From NCBI RefSeq assembly GCF_038443675.1, contig NZ_CP151762.1, positions 3,100,001-3,164,000 on the forward strand: 64,000 nt of DNA, read 5' to 3'. This document shows, piece by piece, positions 45,446-54,961 of this stretch. The position numbers and the translations under genes were made by a program. The notes beneath the pieces are model-generated. The model was not told where the DNA came from. It ran no database searches and saw nothing but the letters and a program-made list of their open reading frames with translations. Origin of the DNA: Yoonia sp. G8-12 (lineage in GTDB: Bacteria > Pseudomonadota > Alphaproteobacteria > Rhodobacterales > Rhodobacteraceae). How positions within the stretch are numbered: the first letter of the stretch is position 1; the number at the start of each line of letters is the position of its first letter.

Positions 45446-46068
45446 AGGAAGGCCTCCATATGGAAAGCGGCTTGGGCGGGTAGGCGGGTGCCTTGCCCCA
45501 CAGGGCAGGCACGGCGCGCAAGGCACCCGTGCGTACGGCAAGAGGTGCCAGCGGGTGAAGCGACATGGGCTTTGCAGGCCGCCACATCGTAGCCGTCGTT
45601 GAAGGCCCCCACAGGGCAGGCGGTGGCGCAGGGCTTTGCGCAGGTCAGGCAGGGCTGTGGGTTTGCACCAATCACGGCGGATCTCTTCCTGCGCAATGCG
45701 CCACGGAAAGAGGTGAACAGCCCCGTGTCATCATGCACTAGAAATCCGATTGGCGACGCCCAGAACCGCCCCGTTTGTTTGGCCCATGTAAAGAAGGGCG
45801 CGTAGGGTGGTCCACCAAACGGGAAGAGCGGTTCCGCATCCAGTGTCACCGCCAATTCCCCAATCACCCGGGTTGACCAACGGTCCATTGGGTCTGGCTG
45901 CCCGTCGCTATATTCAGCACTGGTCGTGAAAATGGGCCAAAAGGCAGGTTCATCCGGTCCGATCAAAGTGATCGTGCCATTTCCATCAGGACAGTCCCCC
46001 AATTGCCGGAGCCCTTGCGGCGCGAGCAGGGCGTCAAGGTCAGCCGCAATGCCCGGATAATCCGCCAT
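45442..46068 (-). CDS. 4Fe-4S ferredoxin-domain protein
   Basis: A 208-residue protein. The cluster-binding motif CLTCAKPCATACPVGAF is near residues 140-156, with further cysteines at ACKAHV, SCRTHGC and RRACP that may form a second cluster. The N-terminal 130 residues recall the cobalamin-independent part of epoxyqueuosine-reductase-like proteins, but QueG itself is longer, so the activity is unknown. It starts directly after the argB stop, on the same strand. Confidence 0.75.
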   Translation of the reverse strand: MADYPGIAADLDALLAPQGLRQLGDCPDGNGTITLIGPDEPAFWPIFTTSAEYSDGQPDPMDRWSTRVIGELAVTLDAEPLFPFGGPPYAPFFTWAKQTGRFWASPIGFLVHDDTGLFTSFRGALRRKRSAVIGANPQPCLTCAKPCATACPVGAFNDGYDVAACKAHVASPAGTSCRTHGCLARRACPVGQGTRLPAQAAFHMEAFL

Positions 46069-46947
46069 TCAGTCGCGGGGCGCGCGAATGATGGATCCGG
46101 CCCCGTGTTCGGTAAACAGCTCCAACAGACTGGCATTTGGCAGGCGGCCGTCAAGGATCACGACTGCGCGGACACCCTTTTCGATCGCATCGAGTGCGGT
46201 TTCCGTTTTCGGAATCATGCCACCGGCAATCGTGCCGTCCGCGATCATCGCGCGAACCTGTTCAGGGGCGATCTGCGTAATCACATTGCCCTCGGCGTCT
46301 TTGACCCCGGCTACATCTGTCAGCAACAACAGGCGGTCCGCTTTTAGCGCGCCAGCGATTGCGCCGGCCGCTGTATCGCCATTGACGTTGAAGGTTTCGT
46401 TGAAATCCATGCCTGTGGCCACTGGTGCAACCACCGGGATGATTCCGGCCGTAAACAAATCGCGCAGCACCTGCACGTTCATTTCGATCGGTTTGCCAAC
46501 AAAACCAAGCTCTGGGTCGTCAGCCTCGGCGACCATCAGATCGTCGTCTTTACCTGACAGGCCGACGGCCCGCCCGCCTTCGTCCATGATGGCCTGTACG
46601 ATCCGCTTGTTTACAAGGCCGGTCAGCACCATTTCAACCACTTCGACGGTGGCCTGATCCGTAACACGTTTGCCGCGCACGAATTCAGATTTGATCCCCA
46701 ACTTGTCGAGCATTTCGTTGATCATCGGGCCGCCGCCATGCACCACGACGGGGTTCATGCCAACCTGACGCATCAAGACGATATCGCGGGCAAATTCGGC
46801 CATCGCGTTTGCATCGCCCATCGCGTTTCCGCCGAATTTGACGACGACGACTGCGCCGGAATAGCGCTGCAGATAGGGGAGTGCCTCTGACAGTGTCCGC
46901 GCGGTTGCGATCCAGTCACGGTTCATATCTTGTTTCCTTGTTGTCAT
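46069..46947 (-). CDS. argB: Acetylglutamate kinase
   Basis: A 292-residue kinase of arginine synthesis (N-acetylglutamate to its 5-phosphate). VVVKFGGNAM, PVVVHGGGPMINEML and the NVNGDTAAGAIAGAL segment are the amino acid kinase motifs. ATG 46947 overlaps the engB stop (ATGA); a second ATG at 46926 has AAGGAA before it and could be the true start. The GGGMIPK-type motif (GGMIPKTETALDAI) suggests an arginine-inhibitable form. Confidence 0.95.
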   Translation of the reverse strand: MTTRKQDMNRDWIATARTLSEALPYLQRYSGAVVVVKFGGNAMGDANAMAEFARDIVLMRQVGMNPVVVHGGGPMINEMLDKLGIKSEFVRGKRVTDQATVEVVEMVLTGLVNKRIVQAIMDEGGRAVGLSGKDDDLMVAEADDPELGFVGKPIEMNVQVLRDLFTAGIIPVVAPVATGMDFNETFNVNGDTAAGAIAGALKADRLLLLTDVAGVKDAEGNVITQIAPEQVRAMIADGTIAGGMIPKTETALDAIEKGVRAVVILDGRLPNASLLELFTEHGAGSIIRAPRD

Positions 46948-47591
46948 TCTATTCCCGCAATCACGGCGCGTAATGTTGCAATGCCATCGCCTTTTTCTGA
47001 CGAGCTGAGGATCAGTTCAGGAAAAGCGGCTGGATGCTTTGCCAACGCCGCTCGGGTTTTATCAAGCGAGGCTTGCAGCGCGTCACCCCGCAATTTGTCG
47101 ATCTTTGTCATAACAACCTGAAATGTCACAGCCGCACTATCCAGCAGCGACATAATCTCTTCGTCCACGGCCTTGGCGCCGTGCCGTGCGTCAATCAGCA
47201 CAAAGACGCGGCGCAGGGTCTGACGGCCCGACAGATATTGTTTCAGCAATCGCTGCCACTTTTCCACAACCGCCACAGGTGCGTTGGCAAAGCCATAGCC
47301 GGGCAGGTCGACAACATAGATATCGCCTGCGGTGAAAAAGTTGATCTCTTGCGTCCGCCCTGGCGTGTTGGAGGCCCGCGCCAGCCCTTTGCGTCCTGTC
47401 AGCGCATTGATCAGCGATGACTTGCCCACGTTCGAGCGCCCTGCAAAGCAGACCTCCATCCGGTCAGCGGGCGGTAGGCCGTCCATCGCGACAACACCTT
47501 TGACGAACTCTGTTTCGCCAGCAAAGAGCAGGCGGCCCTTTTCGAGCGCTTGTGCATCAGGCGCTTCGACCTCGGGAAAACGCATTTCCAT
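46944..47591 (-). CDS. engB: Ribosome-biogenesis GTPase EngB (YsxC/YihA)
   Basis: A 215-residue GTPase needed for late 50S assembly. G1 is AGRSNVGKSSLIN, G3 is DLPGYGFANAP, and G4 is TKIDKLRGD. It lies between the MOSC gene and argB, a conserved order in Rhodobacterales. Its stop overlaps argB. Confidence 0.94.
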   Translation of the reverse strand: MEMRFPEVEAPDAQALEKGRLLFAGETEFVKGVVAMDGLPPADRMEVCFAGRSNVGKSSLINALTGRKGLARASNTPGRTQEINFFTAGDIYVVDLPGYGFANAPVAVVEKWQRLLKQYLSGRQTLRRVFVLIDARHGAKAVDEEIMSLLDSAAVTFQVVMTKIDKLRGDALQASLDKTRAALAKHPAAFPELILSSSEKGDGIATLRAVIAGIE

Positions 47592-47592
47592 G

Positions 47593-48348
47593 TTAGTTTA
47601 CCTTTGCCCTATCGTTGAGGGCGATCTTGCCACCCTTGATCACCTTGGCATAGACGCCAAAATCCTGATGGTTCCAACCATCGCGCAAAGCTGACAGCGT
47701 ATCAACATCACGTTCACCTGTGCGCGGATTGGCCATCGTATGTTTGCAGCGTTCAATAGGTTCGATGATTTGCAAAATGGCCTCGCCAATCTGTACCTCT
47801 TTGCCCATCCACGTCATCTCTTCCCAGGCCGCTGTTCCGTTCAGCCAGATATTACCGCGCCAGCGCTCAATCTCGAGCGGTTGGCCCAGCTTTTCGGCCA
47901 CTGCGGTGTGGCTGGCGTAAGTCATGATCGATATCGAAGGGTAGTCGGTGTCGGTCATGCCGCGCGCTGGCGCTTTGACAAGCGCGGTCGGTTGGCGTTT
48001 GTCAGGTGGGCAAAGGGGGCGGACCCAATCGACGAACCGCGCCACATCATCCGCATTATCGGGTGCAAAGCTGATCTCGCCCAATGCGTCATGCCGCAGT
48101 GTGATCGTCCCCGAAACGTCGTCCAAACTGGCCCAGATGCCCGCGAGACCGGGTGTCGCTGTGCCAATCATGAAGTTTCTGCACATCACCCAGCTTGGGT
48201 GACTTATATCAAACTTCGTGTCCTCGTGCGTGACGGCCCACGTACGATCCCAGGGAAAGGTATGCCCTTTGGTCAGGACGACCTGATCCAGCGCCTCGCG
48301 TCCGTGGCTCTTGATGGGGTGCCGCCATAGCGCGGCGACACTGACCAT
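47593..48348 (-). CDS. MOSC-domain molybdenum-cofactor-binding protein
   Basis: A 251-residue protein with an N-terminal MOSC-associated beta barrel (VAALWRHPIKSHGREALDQV) and a C-terminal MOSC domain with the conserved cysteine in EPIERCKHTMANPRTGERD, which is expected to bind sulfurated molybdenum cofactor. Family members are amidoxime-type reductases or sulfur carriers. It starts directly after the yidC stop. Confidence 0.87.
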   Translation of the reverse strand: MVSVAALWRHPIKSHGREALDQVVLTKGHTFPWDRTWAVTHEDTKFDISHPSWVMCRNFMIGTATPGLAGIWASLDDVSGTITLRHDALGEISFAPDNADDVARFVDWVRPLCPPDKRQPTALVKAPARGMTDTDYPSISIMTYASHTAVAEKLGQPLEIERWRGNIWLNGTAAWEEMTWMGKEVQIGEAILQIIEPIERCKHTMANPRTGERDVDTLSALRDGWNHQDFGVYAKVIKGGKIALNDRAKVN

Positions 48349-50169
48349 CTACTTGCCCTCTTTCTCTTTGGCGTCCGCCGCAGCCTTTTTCTTGATGCTG
48401 GCCTTGATGTTGCCAAAGACATCCGGCTTGGCCCCGTGGCTACGCATAATTGCGTACTGCTGGGTGAAGGTGATGATGTTGTTGGCAATCCAGTACAGCA
48501 CCAGACCGGATGCGAACGAGCCCAGCATGAACATGAAGACCCAAGGCATCCACGCAAAAATCATCTGCTGCGTCGGGTCTGTTGGGGCTGGGTTCAGCTT
48601 TTGCTGCAACCACATCGACACACCCAGCATGATTGGCAGGATACCGATAAAGATCAGTGCAAGAATTGATCCGGGTTCGGGTGCTGCGAATGGCAGCAGT
48701 CCAAAGAGGTTGATCAGGGATGAAGGATCGGGCGCGGAAAGGTCACGGATCCAGCCGATCCATGGCGCGTGGCGCAGTTCGATCGTGACAAAGATCACCT
48801 TGTAGAGCGAGAAGAAGATCGGGATCTGCAACAAGATCGGCAAACAACCCGCGGCAGGGTTTACCTTGTTATCTTTATAAAGCTTCATCATGCCTTGCTG
48901 CATGGCCTGCTTGTCGTCGCCTGCGCGCTCTTTCAGCTTTTCCATCTCGGGCTGAAGCTCTTTCATCTTCGCCATCGAGACGTAGGATTTATAGGCCAGC
49001 GGCAGCACGATGATTTTCAGGATCACGGTCAGCATCAGGATTGACCAGCCCATGTTTCCGATAAAGATGTTCAGGTAGTGCAGCAGCGCAAAGATCGGCT
49101 TGGTCAAGAAGAAGAACCAGCCCCAGTCGATGCTGTCAAGGAAGCCACCGACACCTTCTTCATCTTGATAATGGCGAATTTCTTCCCATTCCTTCGCACC
49201 GGCAAAGAGGCGGGTGGTCACAGTCGCGGTTTCACCGGCTGCGACTGTTGCGATCGGCATGACGGCCTCGACCTGATACAGGTCACGCACATCAAAATAT
49301 TTGGAAGTAGACCGGAACGGCATACCCTGCTCAGGGATGAGCGTGGTCATCCAGTAGTGGTCGGTATAGCCGATCCAGCCGGAGTCAGTGACATCCAGCC
49401 GCTCGGCCTGTGTGCGTTCGCGCGGGTCGATGGCATATTCTGTGATGTCGTCATAGCCGGTTTCTTCCAGCTCACCATCCGTCATCCGCACCATGCCTTC
49501 ATGCAGGATGAAGAAGTTTTTCAGGTCTGCAGGCTCACCATGACGCCGCAAAATGCCGTAGGGCCGTGCAGAAACCGGTGTGCTTGTCGTGTTCTCGACG
49601 CTTTGGGCAAAGCTGAACATATACGCGTCATCGACCGAGATTTCAGTCCGGAAAATCTGGCCTGCGCCATTGTCCCACGCAATGGTGACGGGGGATGTGG
49701 GGGTCAGTGTATCGCCGCTTTCAAGCGACCAAACCGTGTCAGGTCCAGGCACCGCGCTGGCGTCGATTCCATCTGTCGCTGTCCAGCCGAAGGATGCGAA
49801 ATAGGCGCCCGGCTCGCCTACTGGTTTCAGCAGTCGCACAATGGGCGCACCTTCATCGAGTGTTTCACGATATTGGGTAAGGGCCAGATCATCAATCCGA
49901 CCGCCCAAGAGGGAAATCGAGCCGCTCAACTCATCGGTTACGATAGGAATGCGCGGCGCCTCCGTTGCGGCCTCGGGCACATCGGTTGGCGTCGTTGCCG
50001 TTGAGGCAACCGCATCTGGCGCAGGCAGCGTCGAATCCTCGAGGGTTTGTGCGGTCTCGGTCGCAGGATCAACAGGAAGATCCTCTGGCGGAAACAGTGT
50101 TGTCCACGCCACGATCACAGCAAAGCTTAGCACCGTTGCCAAGATGAGGTTCTTGTTCTGGTCGTCCAT
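48349..50169 (-). CDS. yidC: Membrane protein insertase YidC
   Basis: A 606-residue insertase. ATG 50169 gives the N-terminal anchor MDDQNKNLILATVLSFAVIV; the frame upstream to 50229 is not conserved. A large periplasmic domain (about residues 60-340) is followed by five conserved C-terminal helices, with KPIFALLHYLNIFIGNMGWS and AGCLPILLQIPIFFSLYKVI. The usual upstream genes rnpA and rpmH are not present within the next 300 bp. It heads the yidC-MOSC-engB-argB-ferredoxin-sixA chain. Confidence 0.95.
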   Translation of the reverse strand: MDDQNKNLILATVLSFAVIVAWTTLFPPEDLPVDPATETAQTLEDSTLPAPDAVASTATTPTDVPEAATEAPRIPIVTDELSGSISLLGGRIDDLALTQYRETLDEGAPIVRLLKPVGEPGAYFASFGWTATDGIDASAVPGPDTVWSLESGDTLTPTSPVTIAWDNGAGQIFRTEISVDDAYMFSFAQSVENTTSTPVSARPYGILRRHGEPADLKNFFILHEGMVRMTDGELEETGYDDITEYAIDPRERTQAERLDVTDSGWIGYTDHYWMTTLIPEQGMPFRSTSKYFDVRDLYQVEAVMPIATVAAGETATVTTRLFAGAKEWEEIRHYQDEEGVGGFLDSIDWGWFFFLTKPIFALLHYLNIFIGNMGWSILMLTVILKIIVLPLAYKSYVSMAKMKELQPEMEKLKERAGDDKQAMQQGMMKLYKDNKVNPAAGCLPILLQIPIFFSLYKVIFVTIELRHAPWIGWIRDLSAPDPSSLINLFGLLPFAAPEPGSILALIFIGILPIMLGVSMWLQQKLNPAPTDPTQQMIFAWMPWVFMFMLGSFASGLVLYWIANNIITFTQQYAIMRSHGAKPDVFGNIKASIKKKAAADAKEKEGK

Positions 50170-50339
50170 CTGAAAACCACCCATTTTTCCTAGAAAAGTC
50201 TGTGGGTGGTTCAACCCGTCGGGGGGCAAAGGTCAAGCGGTTTTCAGGGTTTTCGGACGGATTGAAGCAGTTGTGAGCCACCAATCTGGCGTTGTACCCG
50301 CCTCTGGGCGTCCAATTCGATGAGCACAGCGCGAAATCC

Positions 50340-50510
50340 TCAGGAGCTTTGCGAATCCAAGAACCGCTTGCGCGTCCGATAAAACACATCCGTTAGGCGC
50401 GGATCGTTTGCTGTGAGCTTCTTGAGCATTTCCGAGAATGCTTCGTCGTCCTGACCAAAAAAGGCTTGAGCCGCTTCGTCGGGATCCATTGATTTCGAAA
50501 TGCTTTTCAT
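50340..50510 (-). CDS. Small protein of 56 residues, unknown
   Basis: A short frame reading MKSISKSMDPDEAAQAFFGQ at its start and VFYRTRKRFLDSQSS at its end, with an AAAGG ribosome-binding site eight bases before the ATG. It is charged and predicted helical, without a signal or membrane segment. It lies upstream of yidC on the same strand with 170 bp between. I do not recognise a family. Codon choice looks natural, but the evidence is limited. Confidence 0.4.
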   Translation of the reverse strand: MKSISKSMDPDEAAQAFFGQDDEAFSEMLKKLTANDPRLTDVFYRTRKRFLDSQSS

Positions 50511-50766
50511 ACCACACTACCTTTACACCACTGATATCTCCCTTTTAGTCGGGCAATCTGGTGGAATTGGGGCCGTAATTGGGCCGAATATAAGACATTG
50601 ATTAAGAATTCAAAATTCAAACGCGAAACCTGAGTTCAGACACAACAAACCCTTTGCCAGATCCGAGCCAAATTTGACAGACCCCCAGCAAATTAGCCCT
50701 ATTGAAGCGATCGTCTCGCTCGAGCGCAAGTCTGGTCGCCCTGACCTGTCAGCAATGTGATCCAAC

Positions 50767-52068
50767 CTAGAGCTTGTCGCGCAGACTGTACCACAACATT
50801 GCTAAAACCAGCAAAGGTGAACGAAAGGCCGCTCCGCCGGGGAACGGATACGTCGGAACGCCCGCCATGGTGTCGAACCGTTCGGCCTGTCCAGCGATGG
50901 TTTCCGCAGCGATCTGGCCCGAGAGCGTAGCGAGCGCAACACCAGACCCGGAAAACCCCGACATAGTCAGGATATTTCCGCCGATCCTTTCATAATGTGG
51001 CATCCGGTTCATCGTGATCCCAAGCGTACCGCCCCATGCGTGGTCAATTTCAACGTCTTTGAGTTGGGGGAAGATCTCTAACAGAGGTTTGCGCACAGCA
51101 CCCGCGATGTCCTTGGGGAATTTGTAGCCGTAGGTTTCTGTGCCGCCGAACAAGAGCCGGTGATCCTCGGAGAAGCGAAAGTAGTTCACAACGAATTTGC
51201 TATCTGCAACGGCATAGTTGTTGCGGATGATCTGGTCTTGCGCCTCGGGCGTCATCGGTTTTGTCGAGACGACGAAGTTGTTGATCGGCATCACGCGGGC
51301 CGCGACATGTTTATGCATCGTGCCCAGATACCCGTTGCAACCCAGCACGACATAACGTGCCTTGATCTTCGCGGTGTCGGTTTTGACGTAAGCCGGATCG
51401 CCTTCGTCAATCGCAGTGACCTTTGAGCCCTCAAAAATCCGTGCGCCCGCTTGCACGGCCAACCGTGCCAGCCCTAAGACCAGCTCGAGCGGGTTCACAT
51501 GGCCCGCACCCATATCAAGCGTGCCACCATGATAGGCAGGAGAGTTCACGATCTCTCGGCATGCCTCGGGCGACATCAATCTGATCTGATCGTCGCCGTA
51601 TTTGTCCTGCATGTGGGCTACATAGGCGTGATTGTGGGCATGGTCGCGTGCGCGGTGGACCGTATGTAAGATGCCGCGTTGAAAATCCGTGTGGACTTCG
51701 TCTTTGGCGCATAGGTCGCGCACCAGATCGGCGGCCTGACAGCCGATATCCCACAGGGCGCGCGCGTGGGTGTCACCCACCATCGCCTCAAGATCTTCCT
51801 GATCGCGCCGTTGCCCCCGCGCGACCTGCCCGCCATTGCGGCCAGAGGCACCAAAGCCCACGCGCTGTGCCTCGAGCAGCACAACATCATAGCCGCGCTG
51901 GGCCAGATGATAGGCGGTAGACAGCCCTGTAAAACCCCCACCTACGACACAAACATCGCAGTCCAGATCACCCGCCGCGGCGGGAAACCTGTCCAGAAGC
52001 GCCGCTGTGTCAGCATAGTAGGACCGCGGGTATTCACCCGGCCGGTCGTTGACAGTCAGAAGATCCAT
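50767..52068 (-). CDS. puuB: FAD-dependent oxidase, gamma-glutamylputrescine oxidase-like
   Basis: A 433-residue DAO-family flavoprotein. The FAD motif CDVCVVGGGFTGLSTAYHLA is near residues 37-56, and the family segment FGASGRNGGQVARGQRRD follows. The C-terminal HAWGGTLGITMNRMPHY and MSGFSGSGVALATLSG are PuuB-like. PuuB oxidises gamma-glutamylputrescine to the aldehyde with release of ammonia and hydrogen peroxide. Its start overlaps the spuC stop by one base, and the neighbouring puuA-like gene supports the assignment. Confidence 0.83.
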   Translation of the reverse strand: MDLLTVNDRPGEYPRSYYADTAALLDRFPAAAGDLDCDVCVVGGGFTGLSTAYHLAQRGYDVVLLEAQRVGFGASGRNGGQVARGQRRDQEDLEAMVGDTHARALWDIGCQAADLVRDLCAKDEVHTDFQRGILHTVHRARDHAHNHAYVAHMQDKYGDDQIRLMSPEACREIVNSPAYHGGTLDMGAGHVNPLELVLGLARLAVQAGARIFEGSKVTAIDEGDPAYVKTDTAKIKARYVVLGCNGYLGTMHKHVAARVMPINNFVVSTKPMTPEAQDQIIRNNYAVADSKFVVNYFRFSEDHRLLFGGTETYGYKFPKDIAGAVRKPLLEIFPQLKDVEIDHAWGGTLGITMNRMPHYERIGGNILTMSGFSGSGVALATLSGQIAAETIAGQAERFDTMAGVPTYPFPGGAAFRSPLLVLAMLWYSLRDKL

Positions 52069-53458
52069 TAGCCAGCTTTCAGCAGATCGTCGGCTTTCAG
52101 TTTCTCGTAGGCTTCATCCAGCGATTTGCGCGCCCGCCCGATCAGGATGTCGATTTCTTCGCAGGTGATGGACAGGGGCGGTGAAATAATCATCCGGTCA
52201 CCGACGCTGCGCATGATGATGTTGTTGGCAAAGCAGCGATCACGGCAGACAAATCCTGCGGTGCCGGGTTCGGCGAAACCGGCACGGGTGGCTTTATCAG
52301 GTGTCAGCGCAATTGATGCCATCATGCCGATGATCTTGGCTTCGCCGACAAGGGGGTGATCGGCCAGCGCTTCCCATTTTTCACGCAGGTAGGGGGCGGT
52401 CACATCGCGCACATTCTCGATCATCTTTTCTTCTTCGAGGATACGCAGGTTTTCAAGCGCCACAGCGCAGGCCACCGGATGCCCGGAATAGGTATAGCCG
52501 TGGTTGAATTCGGTGTCGCGTAGCACAGCGGCCACTTCATCGGACACGATGGACCCACCGATGGGGATGTAACCAGAGCTAAGCCCCTTGGCGATCGTCA
52601 TGATATCAGGCTCAATCCCGACGGTTTGCGAGCCGAACCAGTTGCCCGTGCGCCCAAAGCCGCAGATTACCTCATCCGCGATCAGCAGGATTCCGTATTT
52701 TTTGACGATCCGCTGCAGTTCCGGCCAGTAGGTTTCGGGCGGCACAATCACGCCGCCTGCACCCTGAATGGGCTCGGCGATGAATGCAGCGACACGCTCT
52801 GGTCCGATTTCCTTGATCTTTGCTTCCAACTGGCGCGCGCGCTCGAGCCCGAATTCCTCAGGTGTCATATCGCCGCCTTCGGCCCACCAGTTGGGTTGGT
52901 CGATAAACTCAATGCCCGGAATAGGCAGGCCGCCCTGACCGTGCATTCCCTTCATACCACCAAGTGAGGCGCCACCGATGGTAGAGCCGTGATAAGCGTT
53001 CCAGCGTGAAATGATCACATCGCGTTCTGGTTGGCCTTTTTCGGCCCAATAGGTGCGCACAAGGCGGATATTGGTATCATTCGCGTCCGAGCCGCCATTG
53101 GCAAAGAACACATGGTTCATATTGCTCGGGGCCAGTTCGGCCAGCTTCTTGGCCAGCATGATTGCCGGAACGTGGGTTGTTTTGAAGAAGGTGTTGTAGA
53201 AGGGCAGTTCCTTCATCTGGCGGGCCGCAACCTCGGCCAGTTCATCACGGCCATAGCCGATGTTGACGCACCAAAGGCCCGCCATTCCGTCAATGATCTC
53301 ATTGCCGTCGCTGTCTTTCAGCCAGACGCCTTTGGCCGAGGTGATGACGCGCGGTTTGCTTTCGGCCAGCGAATTGGCATGGGTGAAAGGGTGCAGGTGG
53401 TGTGCGGAATCGAGCGCCTGAAGTTCAGCGGTCGGGGGTAATTTGTAATAACGTTCAT
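52068..53458 (-). CDS. spuC: Class III aminotransferase, putrescine-pyruvate type, with a likely N-terminal frameshift
   Basis: A fold-type I omega-aminotransferase of about 460 residues. The PLP lysine is in DIMTIAKGLSSGYIPIG, and IADEVICGFGRTG is the cofactor Asp region. The best start, ATG 53458 with an AGAGG site, encodes MNVITNY, then goes out of frame at five C (plus-strand G run 53434-53438). A sixth C would read MNVITNYPPTAELQALDSAH, the usual N-terminus of this family. Without it, translation must begin at a TTG at 53507 inside puuA. Likely role: deamination of putrescine to the aldehyde, using pyruvate. Confidence 0.82.
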
Positions 53459-53473
53459 GGAGGGACCTCTGGG

Positions 53474-54850
53474 TTAGACGTTCAAAAGAAGGTGGCGGCG
53501 TTCCCAAGGCGAAATCTCGCGTTGGTATTCCTCGTTTTCGGCAACTTTGATTTGTTCATAAAGGCGGCAGAATTCCTCGCCAAGAAATGCGCGGATTTCT
53601 TTGGCATCCTCGAAATATTCAAGCGCCTCACGCAGACTGAAGGGCAGGGGAAGGTCGGTTTCCCAGACCTCCTTGGTGGCCTCTTCGCGGGGTTCGACCT
53701 TGTTGATCATGCCAAGATAACCGCATGCTAATGACGCGGCGATAGCGATATAGGGGTTGCAGTCCATGCCAATGACACGGTTTTCAAGGCGCCGCGCTTC
53801 GGGTCCTGAATGGGGTACGCGCAAGCCCGTCGTGCGGTTATCGGTCGCCCATTCCAGATTGGCAGGCGCGCTTTGCCCGTCAACGGTCAGACGGCGATAG
53901 GAGTTCACGTAAGGGGCCAGCAAAGGCATGATTTGCATCAGATAGGTCTGCGAACCACCGATAAACCAGCGGAACAAATCGGTGGCGCTGCCATCGGCGG
54001 CGGAAAAGATGTTTTCGCCTGTTTCGATGTCGACAACGCTCTGATGCACATGCATCGCGCTGCCCGGCTCATCCCGCTTGGGTTTGGCCATAAACGTGGC
54101 AAAGACGTTGTTTTTCAACGCGGCTTCACGGATCGTGCGTTTGAAATAAAAGACCTGATCGGCCAGATGTAGCGGGTCGCCGTGCATCAGGTTGATCTCA
54201 ATCTGGCCCGCGCCGCCCTCTTGGATCAGCGTATCAATAGGCAGGCCCTGCTGTTCGGCGTAGGTATAAATCGTATCGATTACGGGGCCATATTCATCGA
54301 CCGCGACCATGGAATAAACCTGACGGCTGGGCACTTTGCGTCCCGTCCGTCCCACGGGTGTCTCAATCGGATCGTTAGGATCGAGGTTTGGGGTTGTGAG
54401 GTAGAATTCCAGCTCGGGCGCGATGACTGGCTTCCAGCCTTTTTCGGAGTAGGCCGCGATCACGTTGTTTAAAATCGTACGTGGCGCGATCTGGAGCGGT
54501 GTACCATCGCGGTTGAACATATCGCAGATAACCTGCAACGACACGTCATCCGCCCATGGCACGGCGCAGGCGGTTGTCATATCCGGCCTAAGGATCGTGT
54601 CCTTTTCAAGCCACTGGTTTTCGATATCCATATCGACGTAGTCGCCCGAAACCGTCTGATAAAAGAGCGAGATCGGCAGTGCCATTTCCGCATCGGGGTT
54701 GAATTTCGTTGCAGGCATGGTTTTCCCGCGCGAGGTGCCGACCAGATCGGGGATGATACATTCAACCCCGTCGATCTTGGCGCCCTTTGTATAGTTCATA
54801 AACTCCTCAGTGAGAGTGTCTTGCCAATTGGCGGTATTCGCAGATGACAT
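53474..54850 (-). CDS. puuA: Glutamine synthetase-family enzyme, gamma-glutamylputrescine synthetase-like
   Basis: A 458-residue GS-fold ligase. The catalytic barrel shows APELEFYL, QEGGAGQIEINL, GSAMHVHQSV and TTGLRVPHSGPEARRLENR. The N-terminal domain with VECIIPDLVGTSRGKTMPA matches the GlnA3/PuuA branch rather than GlnA. It probably joins glutamate to putrescine using ATP. Cluster context with the oxidase, the aminotransferase and a polyamine ABC transporter supports that substrate. Confidence 0.85.
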   Translation of the reverse strand: MSSANTANWQDTLTEEFMNYTKGAKIDGVECIIPDLVGTSRGKTMPATKFNPDAEMALPISLFYQTVSGDYVDMDIENQWLEKDTILRPDMTTACAVPWADDVSLQVICDMFNRDGTPLQIAPRTILNNVIAAYSEKGWKPVIAPELEFYLTTPNLDPNDPIETPVGRTGRKVPSRQVYSMVAVDEYGPVIDTIYTYAEQQGLPIDTLIQEGGAGQIEINLMHGDPLHLADQVFYFKRTIREAALKNNVFATFMAKPKRDEPGSAMHVHQSVVDIETGENIFSAADGSATDLFRWFIGGSQTYLMQIMPLLAPYVNSYRRLTVDGQSAPANLEWATDNRTTGLRVPHSGPEARRLENRVIGMDCNPYIAIAASLACGYLGMINKVEPREEATKEVWETDLPLPFSLREALEYFEDAKEIRAFLGEEFCRLYEQIKVAENEEYQREISPWERRHLLLNV

Positions 54851-54873
54851 TGATGCCTCCTCGGCGCGAGAGA

Positions 54874-54889
54874 GATGGTTTCAACCATC
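54874..54889. promoter_or_regulatory. Candidate operator upstream of puuA
   Basis: GATGGTT-TC-AACCATC is a perfect seven-base dyad with a two-base centre, located 24 bp before the puuA start. On the minus strand it lies directly after an AT-rich promoter-like stretch that includes TTGACT and TTATAC. A dyad in this position fits a binding site for the GntR-family regulator encoded next door. Confidence 0.35.
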
Positions 54890-54961
54890 TTTGTATAATT
54901 TGATCAAAAGTAGTGGCTTAGTCAATCGCCACCGTGGTTGTGACGTCTGAATTTTGTGCGC

